64,000 nucleotides of DNA from Rhodospirillales bacterium. GTDB taxonomy: Bacteria; Pseudomonadota; Alphaproteobacteria; Micavibrionales; Micavibrionaceae. Shown one piece after another: positions 26,036 through 34,725 of this stretch (within the stretch, counting starts at the first letter, position 1; each line of letters starts with the position of its first letter). The notes below the pieces were generated by a model. The model was not told the DNA's origin, did no database searches, and was given only the letters and a program-made list of their open reading frames with translations. The DNA lies in NCBI GenBank assembly GCA_020638175.1, contig JACKJA010000002.1:1426001-1490000 (forward strand). The letters are read 5' to 3'. The translations under genes and the position numbers were made by a program.

Positions 26036-27401
26036 GCTTGATCCCATCCATCGACAACACACCGCCGACCAAAACCGCATTAATCGCCACGGGTAAAATC
26101 ATCGTCAGGATATATTTGTCAAAATAACCGTTCACGAACAGGAACAGGTAAAACAGAAGGCTGACCACCGTAGCCAGCGTTATCATCACATCGGTCGAAC
26201 GATGCCTGCGGTGGGGCAACCCAAAAGCAACAAGCACATAAAGCGGCGCCAGTATGAACAAGGCGCTGGCCGTATTAAACAGGAACTGGATCACATCGGT
26301 AATCGTCATGGCAACGATAGCCATCCCGATCAGGATCACAATCATCACAACCCGGCTCATCAGCACATATTGCTCTCGCTTTTCCGTGATCTGCGGCGGC
26401 ATAAAATTTTTACCGATCGTTGCCGCCGCCAGATAGGACATCGTGTCCAACGTCGACATACAAATCGCCATCGTCACCACCGCAATAAACGCCAGCAGCC
26501 ACGGCGCAATATAATCACCTTCGAAAATCAGGAAAAAAGCATTGTCGGCTGAAATGTCCGTGCCCAGATACGGTTTGGCCGCCATCCCCAGAAAAATCAG
26601 ACTCAGAGTCATAATCCCCAGCATCACACCAGCCAGCGGGAAACTGATCTTGATAACACGATCATTTCGGGCGGAAAACACACGCTGCCACGTGTCCGCC
26701 GAGCCAAGAACAAAGAAAAACCCAATAAAAGCGAGAGCCCATGACATATCAGCCGGCAAAGAAAAAAGACTGCCGAAATCCAGCAAATCTTCTTTGGCCG
26801 GGGTAAAGAAAAACGGGATAAGGATAAGCGAAATAATCAGAAAAAACTGGATCGCATCGGTTTTAACAACCGTGCTGTACCCGCCGAAATAAAGGTAAAA
26901 TCCGACAACCAGAGCGACGCCCCAAACCCCGATCCAGGCATCGAGACCCAACACGACCGCAAACAGGTTACCGGACACATAAAGCTGCATAGCGCTGTAA
27001 AGCAGGGCAAAAACAACAATGATCAGGGCTGTTACACGCTCCGTTACAATACCGATCTGTGCACGGAGCATCTCTCCGATCGTCACATAATCATGACGCT
27101 TGGCAATATCGCGAACACGCGGCCCGATAATCGTATAAATCAACAAACCGACAATCGCCCCGACAATTAACCACAAACCGCCATAGCCGGACGTCGCGGC
27201 AAATCCAAACCAGAATAAAATTCCCATCCCATCGCGGAAACTGGTCGCCAGCGAACCGATCGTCGGGATATAGCCGACATTACGGCTGCCGATCACAAAC
27301 CCTTCATGGCTCTGATTACGGCTGGCATACAGACCAATCCCGATCATCGCAGCAAAATAAACACATATGGCGGATAAAATCGTAATCTGGGTCGGGGACA
27401 T
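26022..27401 (-). CDS. sodium:solute symporter family protein
   Basis: A 459-residue membrane protein of the SSS family (Na+-coupled uptake), with about 13 hydrophobic helices. Family features are the opening helix, the GSRNVGYIPTIGSLATSF segment with the conserved polar residues of the sodium site, and RDIAKRHDYVTIGEMLRAQ. Relatives transport proline, pantothenate, sugars or acetate; the substrate cannot be read from sequence here. It follows the YqaJ-like gene by 30 bases and precedes rnhB with overlap. Confidence 0.88.
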   Translation of the reverse strand: MSPTQITILSAICVYFAAMIGIGLYASRNQSHEGFVIGSRNVGYIPTIGSLATSFRDGMGILFWFGFAATSGYGGLWLIVGAIVGLLIYTIIGPRVRDIAKRHDYVTIGEMLRAQIGIVTERVTALIIVVFALLYSAMQLYVSGNLFAVVLGLDAWIGVWGVALVVGFYLYFGGYSTVVKTDAIQFFLIISLILIPFFFTPAKEDLLDFGSLFSLPADMSWALAFIGFFFVLGSADTWQRVFSARNDRVIKISFPLAGVMLGIMTLSLIFLGMAAKPYLGTDISADNAFFLIFEGDYIAPWLLAFIAVVTMAICMSTLDTMSYLAAATIGKNFMPPQITEKREQYVLMSRVVMIVILIGMAIVAMTITDVIQFLFNTASALFILAPLYVLVAFGLPHRRHRSTDVMITLATVVSLLFYLFLFVNGYFDKYILTMILPVAINAVLVGGVLSMDGIKHARA

Positions 27402-27431
27402 GAACGCTCTCCTTATCTACAGGATCAAAGC

Positions 27432-28037
27432 TTATGTATTCTGGACGGCCTTGTCCAGCTCCTCGATAAAACGCTCCACTTCCGCCTTTAACAGCGAAAT
27501 AAAAGCCTCATCACGGTAAACACGCCGGGTCATCAAACGATATTCCGGCGGAAATTCCGGTGCATAGGATACAAAGTCCCACCACTCCCGGCCCGTCACC
27601 CACAAGTTTCCTTGAACCTGCGGCACATATTGCGCGGGAACGCGGCCTTCGCGAAAATACTTCTCATGGTTATGGGGCAGGGGACATTTAATCTCCAGTC
27701 CGCCATTCCCGTTCACCAGCCCGTCAGGCGATGCCGCCACCCGCCGCTGGTCATTCAGGTACACAATTCCAACTTCGCGGACACTTTCCCCGGCATGCTC
27801 TTCATAGGCCCGCCTTGCTTGCGGCTCCAGATCACAACCACGAACCATAGCCGCACTCTGGAAAGACGGCGGCGTCGGCCGCCCCGTGATGATCTCGTCG
27901 CGCAAACGGCGCATGTAACTGGCGCGCGTTTTACCACGCCCGCCGGTCAGAACAGCCTTGAAATTCGAAGCCGTAACCACGCCACAACGCGCATCATGCC
28001 ATTCGTCGGAACCTTGTTCTATATGCGCGAGGATCAT
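27432..28037 (-). CDS. YqaJ-like (lambda exonuclease-type) nuclease domain protein
   Basis: A 201-residue protein with the YqaJ viral recombinase/lambda exonuclease-like fold: QGSDEWHDARCGVVTASNF at the start, a glutamate in RGCDLEPQARRAYEEHAG, and the PD-(D/E)xK core ASPDGLV ... GLEIKCPLPHNHEKYF. Such 5'-3' exonucleases normally work with a single-strand annealing protein in phage recombination. No Bet/RecT partner or any phage gene is nearby, so it may be a domesticated remnant. Whether it is active is unknown; the catalytic residues are present. Confidence 0.8.
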   Translation of the reverse strand: MILAHIEQGSDEWHDARCGVVTASNFKAVLTGGRGKTRASYMRRLRDEIITGRPTPPSFQSAAMVRGCDLEPQARRAYEEHAGESVREVGIVYLNDQRRVAASPDGLVNGNGGLEIKCPLPHNHEKYFREGRVPAQYVPQVQGNLWVTGREWWDFVSYAPEFPPEYRLMTRRVYRDEAFISLLKAEVERFIEELDKAVQNT

Positions 28038-28180
28038 GGAAATTGTTTGAAAACCGTTGTTAGAGAACCATTCCCGTTAGTCTATCCCGATTCCCGGTAA
28101 TTACCACCTCAACAATCGCTTGATAATTTCATAACCATTAGTTTGATTTTTAATAAGATATCTGGTACAACCCCACGTTA

Positions 28181-28708
28181 ATGGACAAACAAAGCGAAAC
28201 AGAGCGTGTGAATACCTTGGAAAAAGACACAGAAGAAAAAGTCATAAAGCCGTTTGATGTCAGAGCTTGCAGCACAGAAGCTTTTGCCCTTATCAAGGAA
28301 AGCAAAGAAGCCGGAAACAATACATTCCAGCTCCCCAGAGCCATGAATAACTTAATGTCATGCTGGGCCTCCACTGTTTTCAGAACAAGTGAAAACTGCG
28401 ACACCCCGTCCGGGGAAGAAAATCTATATGAACACGAGTGCGCCAAAGCACTAATGGGAATGCTGGTTATTGCCAATATATATAAAGCGGCAGAAAACAA
28501 ACCGTGTGAATCTCATGCTTTAGAACTGGCCGAGGTATTCTCTGCGGGTGTACACAAAGATGAGAAAACCGGAAAAAAACTATTCAAAGCCTTGCAAAAA
28601 ACATTGCCGGAATTTGAAAAGTCTCTTTACAAACATCCAGAAGGAAAAAAAGGTCAGGCACATGTCAATGTACCGCCCATTCTCCCTTCTATTCTAGCGA
28701 TTTCGTAA
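28181..28708 (+). CDS. hypothetical protein, no recognisable family
   Basis: A 175-residue, probably cytosolic, acidic helical protein. I see no signal peptide, membrane helix or known motif. The last codons overlap the 3' end of convergent pepN by 20 bases. A hand count of one 60-base line (28201-28260) gives about 38% G+C, below the flanking genes, which hints at foreign origin. No clear ribosome binding site precedes ATG 28181. The 143-base gap to the divergent YqaJ-like gene would hold both promoters; no strong -35/-10 pair stands out. Confidence 0.6.
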   Translation: MDKQSETERVNTLEKDTEEKVIKPFDVRACSTEAFALIKESKEAGNNTFQLPRAMNNLMSCWASTVFRTSENCDTPSGEENLYEHECAKALMGMLVIANIYKAAENKPCESHALELAEVFSAGVHKDEKTGKKLFKALQKTLPEFEKSLYKHPEGKKGQAHVNVPPILPSILAIS

Positions 28709-31289
28709 CAATCTCGTAGACGTCTGATGTAATATCCGGAATGCTGGCAATGCGCTCCAGGCAAGCTTTCATTTTTTCTTGCCTGTCCGGGGTATAGCGC
28801 CGCCACTCTTTAAACGGGGTCAAAAGCCGCGCCGCAATCTGCGGGTTAAGCGCATTCAGCTCCACCACCGCATCGGTCAGGAATTCATAGCCTGAACCGC
28901 TGCTGTCGTGGAAACAAACCGGGTTATTCATGGCAAAAGCGGCATAAAGCGAACGCACCCGGTTCGGGTTGGTCATGGTAAAGGCAGCATGTCCCTTGAG
29001 CGCCCTTACATCACGGATAGTTTCCGGCCGCACGGCCGCCGCCTGCAAAGCAAACCATTTATCCATCACCAACTGATACCCTTTGAATCGCTCATAAAAA
29101 TCGGCAAAAGCCTGATCCCGCACCGGATCGTGACTATCGCCCAGAACATTGAGCGCCGCCACCCGGTCCGTCATGTTATTGGCCTGATCGTATTGCCGTT
29201 TTGCCAACGCCGGATCGTTCAGATAGTGCAGGGCGGTATTCTGAAGGCTACGCTGCGCCATAGCCGCAAAATCATTTTCAAACGGCTCCGCCGTGCGGTT
29301 GTCGTGATAGATTTTCTCAAGCTTGTCTTTATACGTCTTGGCAATGGCTGCCATGACTTTTTCACGCACACGGTGAATGCTGCCGGGGTCGACTTCCTTC
29401 CGGTGCTGACCGATAACCGCAACGTCTGGCAACGCCAGCGAACGGGATAACAGCGCCTTATCGACATCCGGCGCAAAGGCCTGATCGAGCAGAGCGCCAT
29501 AAGCATCCAGAAAATCTTCCGGGGCATCATTATATTCCTGCCCGCCTTCCTGCGCATCAATCAAGCGGTTTAACATCCGCAGCGCATAAGTCTGTCCGGC
29601 CTCCCAGCGGTTAAAGCCGTCATTATCATTGACCATCAGGAACCGCAAACCGGCTTCATTGATATCGGTCGTCAGCCGCACCGGCGCCGAGAAACCGCGC
29701 AGGATCGACGGTACAGGCTGGGAAGATATGTTTTCAAAAACAAAATCCTGCTTGCTGTCCGTCAGCTCCAGCAATTCTTCGGCCATATCATCGCCATTCG
29801 GTCCGACCAGACCGACTTTGACCGGGATATGCATCGGCTTTTTCGACGACTGACCGGGGGTCGGAGCCAGCGATTGAGACAGGCTCAGCGTATAGGTCCG
29901 CGCGTCCTTGTCGTAACGGCCCGATGCCTTAATCTCCGGCGTTCCGGCCTGCGTATACCAGCGGAAAAACTGTTCCATATCCCGGCCTGAAGCGTCGCTC
30001 ATGCACTTGACGAAGTGCTCGCAGGTTACGGCTTGCCCGTCGTGACGCTGGAAATACAAGTCGGTTGCCTTGCGGTAGGTTTCAGGGCCCAGCAACGTAT
30101 GCTGCATCCGGATCACTTCCGCCCCTTTTTCGTAGACAGTTACGGTATAGAAATTATTGATCTCCATATAATTGTCCGGGCGCACCGGGTGGGCGAGAGG
30201 ACCGGCATCCTCGGGAAACTGCAGGCGGCGCAGCATAGAAACATCGGCAATCCGCTGCACATCGCGCGAGTTCATGTCGGCGCTGAATTCTTGATCCCGG
30301 AAAACGGTCAGCCCTTCCTTCAGGGACAGCTGGAACCAGTCCCGGCAAGTCACGCGGTTACCGGTCCAGTTGTGGAAATATTCGTGCGCAATCACGCCTT
30401 CGACCCGTTCGAAATCACTGTCGGTCGCCGTTTCCGGATGGGCCAGTACAAGCGCCGTATTGAAAATATTCAGCGATGTGTTCTCCATCGCGCCCATATT
30501 AAAGTCGCTCACCGCGACAATGTTGAAACGATCATACTCATAGATGCGCCCGTACACATCCTCATCCCACTTCATGGAATGCTTCAGGGATTCCATGGCA
30601 TGCCAGCATTGGTCCTGATCGCCTTCGCGCACATAAATCCGCAGGACAACATCGCGCCCCTTGGCCGTCGTAAACGTGTCCTCAATATGCACCAGATCAC
30701 CGGCCACCAGCGCAAACAGGTAACAAGGCTTGGGGAAGGGATCGTGCCAAACGGCGAAATGCCGGTCATCACCAACATTGCCTTCTTCTATCAGGTTCCC
30801 GTTCGACAGCAAAACCGGGCAATCTTTTTTGTATGCCTCAATCCGCACCGTGAAGGTCTGCATAACATCCGGCCGGTCGAGCGCATAGGTAATCCGGCGA
30901 AACCCTTCGGCCTCGCATTGCGTACAATACGTACCGCGGGACTTGTACAGCCCCTCCAGCGCCGTATTCGCCGCCGGGTTAATCTCGGTTGTTACTTCCA
31001 GCTCAAAACTGTCAAAAGTCTTGGCAAGCAGCGTCAGGCTTTCCTTGTCGACAACATAATCCTTGCCATCTTCCAGCAGCTTGCCGTCCAGCGCCACGGA
31101 TTTCAAAACCATGTGTTCGCCGCTTAAAACCAGCTTTTCATCACCGTCACGATTTTTCTGAAAGCGCGTCTTTGCCGCCACCAGCGTCCGGCTGTCGGAA
31201 ATAACAAAATCAAGATCAATATGCTGCGCGGTGTACGCGGGAGGCTGGTAGTCTTTAAGGTAAATCGTCTGCGGCGTATCGGTTTTCAT
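28689..31289 (-). CDS. pepN: Aminopeptidase N (M1 family)
   Basis: A zinc metallo-aminopeptidase that removes N-terminal residues from peptides in the cytoplasm. In 866 residues: the exopeptidase motif GAMEN at 266-270, the zinc motif HEYFH at 302-306 with the third ligand E325, and the alanyl-aminopeptidase C-terminal helical domain. The length and the N-terminal YQPPAYT are those of the E. coli PepN type. It is transcribed alone, behind a terminator that closes the obgE unit. Confidence 0.96.
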   Translation of the reverse strand: MKTDTPQTIYLKDYQPPAYTAQHIDLDFVISDSRTLVAAKTRFQKNRDGDEKLVLSGEHMVLKSVALDGKLLEDGKDYVVDKESLTLLAKTFDSFELEVTTEINPAANTALEGLYKSRGTYCTQCEAEGFRRITYALDRPDVMQTFTVRIEAYKKDCPVLLSNGNLIEEGNVGDDRHFAVWHDPFPKPCYLFALVAGDLVHIEDTFTTAKGRDVVLRIYVREGDQDQCWHAMESLKHSMKWDEDVYGRIYEYDRFNIVAVSDFNMGAMENTSLNIFNTALVLAHPETATDSDFERVEGVIAHEYFHNWTGNRVTCRDWFQLSLKEGLTVFRDQEFSADMNSRDVQRIADVSMLRRLQFPEDAGPLAHPVRPDNYMEINNFYTVTVYEKGAEVIRMQHTLLGPETYRKATDLYFQRHDGQAVTCEHFVKCMSDASGRDMEQFFRWYTQAGTPEIKASGRYDKDARTYTLSLSQSLAPTPGQSSKKPMHIPVKVGLVGPNGDDMAEELLELTDSKQDFVFENISSQPVPSILRGFSAPVRLTTDINEAGLRFLMVNDNDGFNRWEAGQTYALRMLNRLIDAQEGGQEYNDAPEDFLDAYGALLDQAFAPDVDKALLSRSLALPDVAVIGQHRKEVDPGSIHRVREKVMAAIAKTYKDKLEKIYHDNRTAEPFENDFAAMAQRSLQNTALHYLNDPALAKRQYDQANNMTDRVAALNVLGDSHDPVRDQAFADFYERFKGYQLVMDKWFALQAAAVRPETIRDVRALKGHAAFTMTNPNRVRSLYAAFAMNNPVCFHDSSGSGYEFLTDAVVELNALNPQIAARLLTPFKEWRRYTPDRQEKMKACLERIASIPDITSDVYEIVTKSLE

Positions 31290-31339
31290 GGCGCAAAATC
31301 ACTTTCATCAGGAATCGTTATTGTTCCTCAATGATAACA

Positions 31340-31371
31340 ATGAAAAATAATAAAAGGAAGGAGTCCCTTCG
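31340..31371 (-). terminator. Rho-independent terminator after the sugar transferase
   Basis: On the minus strand, the stem GAAGG/CCTTC with a 4-base loop (31357-31370) is followed by a run of T residues (CTTTTATTATTTTT). It lies 14 bases after the stop of the sugar-transferase gene and upstream of pepN, so it ends the obgE-sugar transferase transcript. Confidence 0.6.
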
Positions 31372-31384
31372 AACCTACTGACCA

Positions 31385-32011
31385 TTACGGCATAAATTTC
31401 TGGGAAGGATAGGAAGCACCGGAATCAAAGCACGAAGACTTATTACTATAATGAGGAGCTTTTCGTTGAGCTACGATACAAAAAGGTGTTTTCAAACAAA
31501 TCATCACATCACCCATGACGGAATGACTGTCAACATATTGATAGTCCAGCCTGAGCACCTCCTCATTAGATAATAAATTGAGACCGTGAATTTGTGCCAG
31601 CCCCGTCATGCCGGGCAAAACTTTATGCCTTTTTTCATCAAGAGATAATTGATCACCAAAAGGTTGATGGGGATCAATGCTTGGCCGTGGCCCAACCAAA
31701 CTCATATCGCCTTTTAGTACATTTATGAATTGTGGAATCTCGTCAATCTTTGTTCTCCGCAGCCACGTCCCAACCTTGGACACCCTCTGCTCAACAGGCA
31801 ACAGCTCACCTTTCGCATTGTACACATCTTTGAGAGATTTCAGTTTGAGAATTTTAAAGGGCTTTCTATTTAGCCCCACACGTTCCTGAACAAAAAAAGG
31901 GGAGCCGCGATTAACAACAGCTAACGATACAGCCGCAGCAGTGACAGGAATAGCGGCAACAACTATTCCGACGAGAGAGCCTACAATATCAAATGCTCGT
32001 TTCGCTTTCAT
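31385..32011 (-). CDS. bacterial sugar transferase (polyprenyl-phosphate glycosyl-1-phosphate transferase)
   Basis: A 208-residue member of the WcaJ/PglC-type sugar transferase family, which moves a sugar-1-phosphate onto undecaprenyl phosphate to start surface polysaccharide synthesis. Seen are the N-terminal membrane segment, GSPFFVQERVGLNRKPF, the RRTKIDEIPQFINVLKGDM block and SLVGPRPSIDP. The usual start is near ATG 32011, overlapping obgE by 23 bases; GTG 32017 is possible. Hand-counted lines give 32-47% G+C, well below obgE and pepN, suggesting transfer. No other glycan genes adjoin it. The C-terminal 30 residues look atypical. Confidence 0.85.
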   Translation of the reverse strand: MKAKRAFDIVGSLVGIVVAAIPVTAAAVSLAVVNRGSPFFVQERVGLNRKPFKILKLKSLKDVYNAKGELLPVEQRVSKVGTWLRRTKIDEIPQFINVLKGDMSLVGPRPSIDPHQPFGDQLSLDEKRHKVLPGMTGLAQIHGLNLLSNEEVLRLDYQYVDSHSVMGDVMICLKTPFCIVAQRKAPHYSNKSSCFDSGASYPSQKFMP

Positions 32012-33014
32012 ACTCACTTATTTTATTGTCTTGAATAACCTTGTTCAACGCAAACAGAACATCTTTCACTCCCTCGCCGGAGATGCCGGAAATCTTATAG
32101 ATATTTTTCCCGGTCGCTTTTTCGAGGATTTGCGCCTGATCGGCGGATAATTCCGGACCCATTGCATCACATTTGTTCAACGCGATAATCTCCGGCTTTT
32201 CATCCAGCCCGGCGCCATATTCGGCCAGCTCATTGCGAATAACATTGTACGCCCCGACAACATCGTCCTGCGTGCTGTCGATCACGTGCAGGAGAACACT
32301 CGTCCGCTCGACATGGCCGAGAAAACGATCACCCAGACCATGGCCCTCATGCGCCCCTTCGATCAGCCCCGGAATATCGGCCAGCACGAATTCACGCCCG
32401 CCTTCAATACGGACAACGCCCAGGTTAGGATGCAGCGTCGTAAACGGATAATCGGCAATTTTCGGGTGCGCCCGCGTACAGGCCGCCAAAAAAGTAGATT
32501 TCCCGGCATTGGGAAGCCCCACCAGACCGACATCGGCAATCAGTTTCAGCCGTAGCCACACCGCACGTTCCTCGCCCGGCCAGCCGGGCAGGGCCTTCCG
32601 CGGCGCCTGATTGGTCGCACTTTTATAATGCGTATTGCCAAAACCGCCATCCCCACCGCGCAGGAACACAAGTTGTTCGCCCGGTTCCATCATATCAAGC
32701 AAGACGGTTTCCTTATCCTCATCGAGAATCTGGGTGCCTACAGGCACTTTGATAAGACAGTCCTCGCCGCCGGCACCGGTTTTATTCCGTCCGGCTCCGC
32801 CTTCGCCGGGACGGGCACGAAAATGCTGCTGATAGCGAAAATCAATCAGGGTATTAAGCGTATCGACACATTCAAAGACAATATCGCCGCCCTTGCCGCC
32901 GTTACCACCGTCCGGCCCGCCGCGCTCAATATACTTCTCGCGCCGGAACGAGACACAGCCCGGACCACCGTTACCACTCTGCAGATAAATCTTTGCCTGA
33001 TCGAGAAACTTCAT
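31989..33014 (-). CDS. obgE: ObgE/CgtA GTPase
   Basis: A GTPase associated with the 50S subunit, acting in ribosome assembly and the stringent response. In 341 residues: the glycine-rich Obg domain (YLQSGNGGPGCVSFRREKYI), the G1 motif GLPNAGKS, G3 DIPGL and G4 NKCD. The variable C-terminal tail is short. A strong terminator separates it from rpmA, so it is probably not read mainly from the rplU promoter. Confidence 0.96.
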   Translation of the reverse strand: MKFLDQAKIYLQSGNGGPGCVSFRREKYIERGGPDGGNGGKGGDIVFECVDTLNTLIDFRYQQHFRARPGEGGAGRNKTGAGGEDCLIKVPVGTQILDEDKETVLLDMMEPGEQLVFLRGGDGGFGNTHYKSATNQAPRKALPGWPGEERAVWLRLKLIADVGLVGLPNAGKSTFLAACTRAHPKIADYPFTTLHPNLGVVRIEGGREFVLADIPGLIEGAHEGHGLGDRFLGHVERTSVLLHVIDSTQDDVVGAYNVIRNELAEYGAGLDEKPEIIALNKCDAMGPELSADQAQILEKATGKNIYKISGISGEGVKDVLFALNKVIQDNKISEYESETSI

Positions 33015-33029
33015 TTTTATTCACCCATA

Positions 33030-33057
33030 ATAAAAAGGGGAAGGCTGACCTTCCCCC
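33030..33057 (-). terminator. Rho-independent terminator after rpmA
   Basis: On the minus strand, GGGGAAGG-TCAG-CCTTCCCC forms a perfect 8-bp stem with a 4-base loop (33037-33056), followed by TTTTTATT. It sits between the rpmA stop and the obgE start and is the clearest terminator in the window. Confidence 0.85.
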
Positions 33058-33084
33058 TCCATAAATTCTTACTGGAAAGCCCGA

Positions 33085-33369
33085 CTATTCGGCGGCTTGC
33101 GCCATCGTATCATTGGCTGCCGGAACAATGTTAACCGTTGTACGGCCATTGCGCCCCATGGAAAAAGTCACATTACCTTCCACCAATGCAAAAATCGTGT
33201 GGTCTTTGCCCATACCAACATTGTGGCCGGGGTGGAATTTCGTCCCACGCTGGCGAATAATGATGTTACCGGCATTCGCGAAAGAACCGCCGTAAATCTT
33301 TACGCCCAAACGACGGCCCGCTGTATCGCGACCGTTACGGGAACTACCACCTGCTTTTTTATGTGCCAT
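33085..33369 (-). CDS. rpmA: 50S ribosomal protein L27
   Basis: L27 reaches into the peptidyl-transferase centre. The 94-residue protein has the standard MAHKKAGGSSRNGRD start, so no N-terminal cleavage extension of the Firmicutes type is present, and RRLGVKIYGG, IIRQRGTKFHPG and VGMGKDHTIFAL are intact. It is encoded 33 bases downstream of rplU. Confidence 0.97.
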   Translation of the reverse strand: MAHKKAGGSSRNGRDTAGRRLGVKIYGGSFANAGNIIIRQRGTKFHPGHNVGMGKDHTIFALVEGNVTFSMGRNGRTTVNIVPAANDTMAQAAE

Positions 33370-33402
33370 TATTTAATCTCCTGAATACGAATTCTTATAT
33401 AT

Positions 33403-33684
33403 TTAGGCCGCTTTGACGTCCGTGATCTGGATCAAGGTCAGATCTTGACGGTGTCCTTTTGTACGACGGTAATTCTGACGGCGTTTCTTTTTGAAAATCG
33501 TCACTTTCGGGCCGCGGCCATGCTCAATAATCTTGGCTTTCACGGTCGCTTTTTTGCCACCTTCGGCATAAAGAACGTCAAGATCAACCGAAGCGCCTTC
33601 TTTGGCGTCCAGTTTTTCAACATTAAACTTGTCGTCTTTAGCGACTTTATATTGTTTCCCGCCTGTGCGAATAACTGCAAACAT
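33403..33684 (-). CDS. rplU: 50S ribosomal protein L21, shortened
   Basis: L21 binds 23S rRNA early in assembly. The protein starts at MFAVIRTGGKQYKV (ATG 33684) and keeps the C-terminal rRNA-binding block VTIFKKKRRQNYRR-KGHRQ. It has 93 residues against about 103 in E. coli: aligned by eye, about 11 residues are missing between VDLDVLYA and EGGKKATVKAKIIEHGRG, where other L21 proteins carry the conserved G-x-P loop. The frame is clean, so this is a real shortening rather than a frameshift. It has its own promoter at 33725-33752. Confidence 0.93.
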   Translation of the reverse strand: MFAVIRTGGKQYKVAKDDKFNVEKLDAKEGASVDLDVLYAEGGKKATVKAKIIEHGRGPKVTIFKKKRRQNYRRTKGHRQDLTLIQITDVKAA

Positions 33685-33724
33685 AATTCTCAACCACTTT
33701 TTGTTCTGATTTACGAAGGGCTGT

Positions 33725-33752
33725 AATATACACAAAGCCTATAGGCTGTCAA
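33725..33752 (-). promoter_or_regulatory. sigma70-type promoter of rplU-rpmA
   Basis: On the minus strand, a perfect TTGACA (33747-33752) and TATATT (33725-33730) are 16 bases apart, giving a start near 33717 and a leader of about 33 bases before rplU. This is the strongest promoter found in the window, as expected for ribosomal protein genes. Confidence 0.75.
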
Positions 33753-33903
33753 GAAAATGTATCCGTAAATTCGCAAATCTTTTTCCCGACCCCAAAAGAG
33801 GTTTTTGTGGATATTAAGGTCTTTGCTAATGAGTTTTTTACTTTTTTATTCTACGATCAGGAGTAGGATAGTAAGAAATGAGTTCATTTCAGGAAGAAAT
33901 GAC

Positions 33904-34695
33904 ATGTTTGCAGGAGTAGAAATTCCATCGCTGTTTTCTCAAGGCCCGGCCACCTCATCGGATCGGGCATCTTCTGCGTCTTCATACCAAAATATTCAGG
34001 GGTTTTCGAATAAAGCCGGGCAGGCCAACGATCATCTGAGCGATCAGATTGATCTGTCGGAAGAAGCACGCAACTTTTTGCGTGAAGGACGGCAAGCCTT
34101 GCAAGAACTGCGTAAGGGGCCGGAAAAGCTTCGCCAGCAAGACGAAGAATTCATCTCAAAGCGTCTGGAACAGCTCCAGGAGCAGATAGGTTTCCTGAAA
34201 AGCCTGCTCTCACAGGCACAACCGGAACAGGCGAATCCTCTGATTAACGGCCTGAAACAGGTGGGGACCGCCCTGCATGCGCTGGGCCGGCAGATCGGCG
34301 CCATCACGCCCCAGCCGCAAACGCTTCAAATTGAACAGCGGCAGGTTGAAGTAACGGCCATCAGCCTGAGCGCCAGCTTTAACAGCGTCGCGACAATCCA
34401 GAACGAAGACGGCTCTGTTACACAGATCGAACAAAGTCTGGAAATCCAGTTTGATTACCTTCATGTTTCTGTTTCGGAACAAAGCCTGACCCTGCAGGGA
34501 GCAGGGGCATTGCCTGAGAATATCAGTGACCAGTTCCAGCAAACGGTAAAGGGGTTCAATGAGCTGGCCAGCGAGCTGCAAGCCCTGTTTACGGATAAAG
34601 AACGTTTCCCCCCCGGCTTATATCAGGTCATCCGCGACATTCTGACAGCGGCTCTGGAACCGGGACAAGAACACGTTGTTAATCAGGCGGCCTGA
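33904..34695 (+). CDS. hypothetical protein with a central coiled coil
   Basis: A 263-residue protein I cannot assign. ATG 33904 has AGGAAG at 33891-33896; there is no signal peptide. The first 60 residues are Ser/Gln-rich and probably disordered, the segment DQIDLSEEARNFLREGRQAL begins a heptad-rich helix that runs to about residue 110, and the second half alternates polar and hydrophobic residues in a beta-like way (VEVTAISLSASFNS). The stop codon overlaps a 7-bp inverted repeat at 34681-34697. It is convergent with another unknown gene at 34726. A structural or secreted role is possible but unproven. Confidence 0.7.
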   Translation: MFAGVEIPSLFSQGPATSSDRASSASSYQNIQGFSNKAGQANDHLSDQIDLSEEARNFLREGRQALQELRKGPEKLRQQDEEFISKRLEQLQEQIGFLKSLLSQAQPEQANPLINGLKQVGTALHALGRQIGAITPQPQTLQIEQRQVEVTAISLSASFNSVATIQNEDGSVTQIEQSLEIQFDYLHVSVSEQSLTLQGAGALPENISDQFQQTVKGFNELASELQALFTDKERFPPGLYQVIRDILTAALEPGQEHVVNQAA

Positions 34696-34725
34696 TTTCT
34701 CCACCTATTTATCAGATTTAGAAAG

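Noticed and set aside
27432..28037. Prophage call based on the YqaJ-like gene
   Set aside because: No integrase, structural, lysis or replication phage gene is nearby; the flanking genes are chromosomal.
34681..34697. AATCAGG-CGG-CCTGATT inverted repeat as a terminator
   Set aside because: The 7-bp stem overlaps the stop codon of the gene at 33904, but no T-run follows, so terminator function is not supported.
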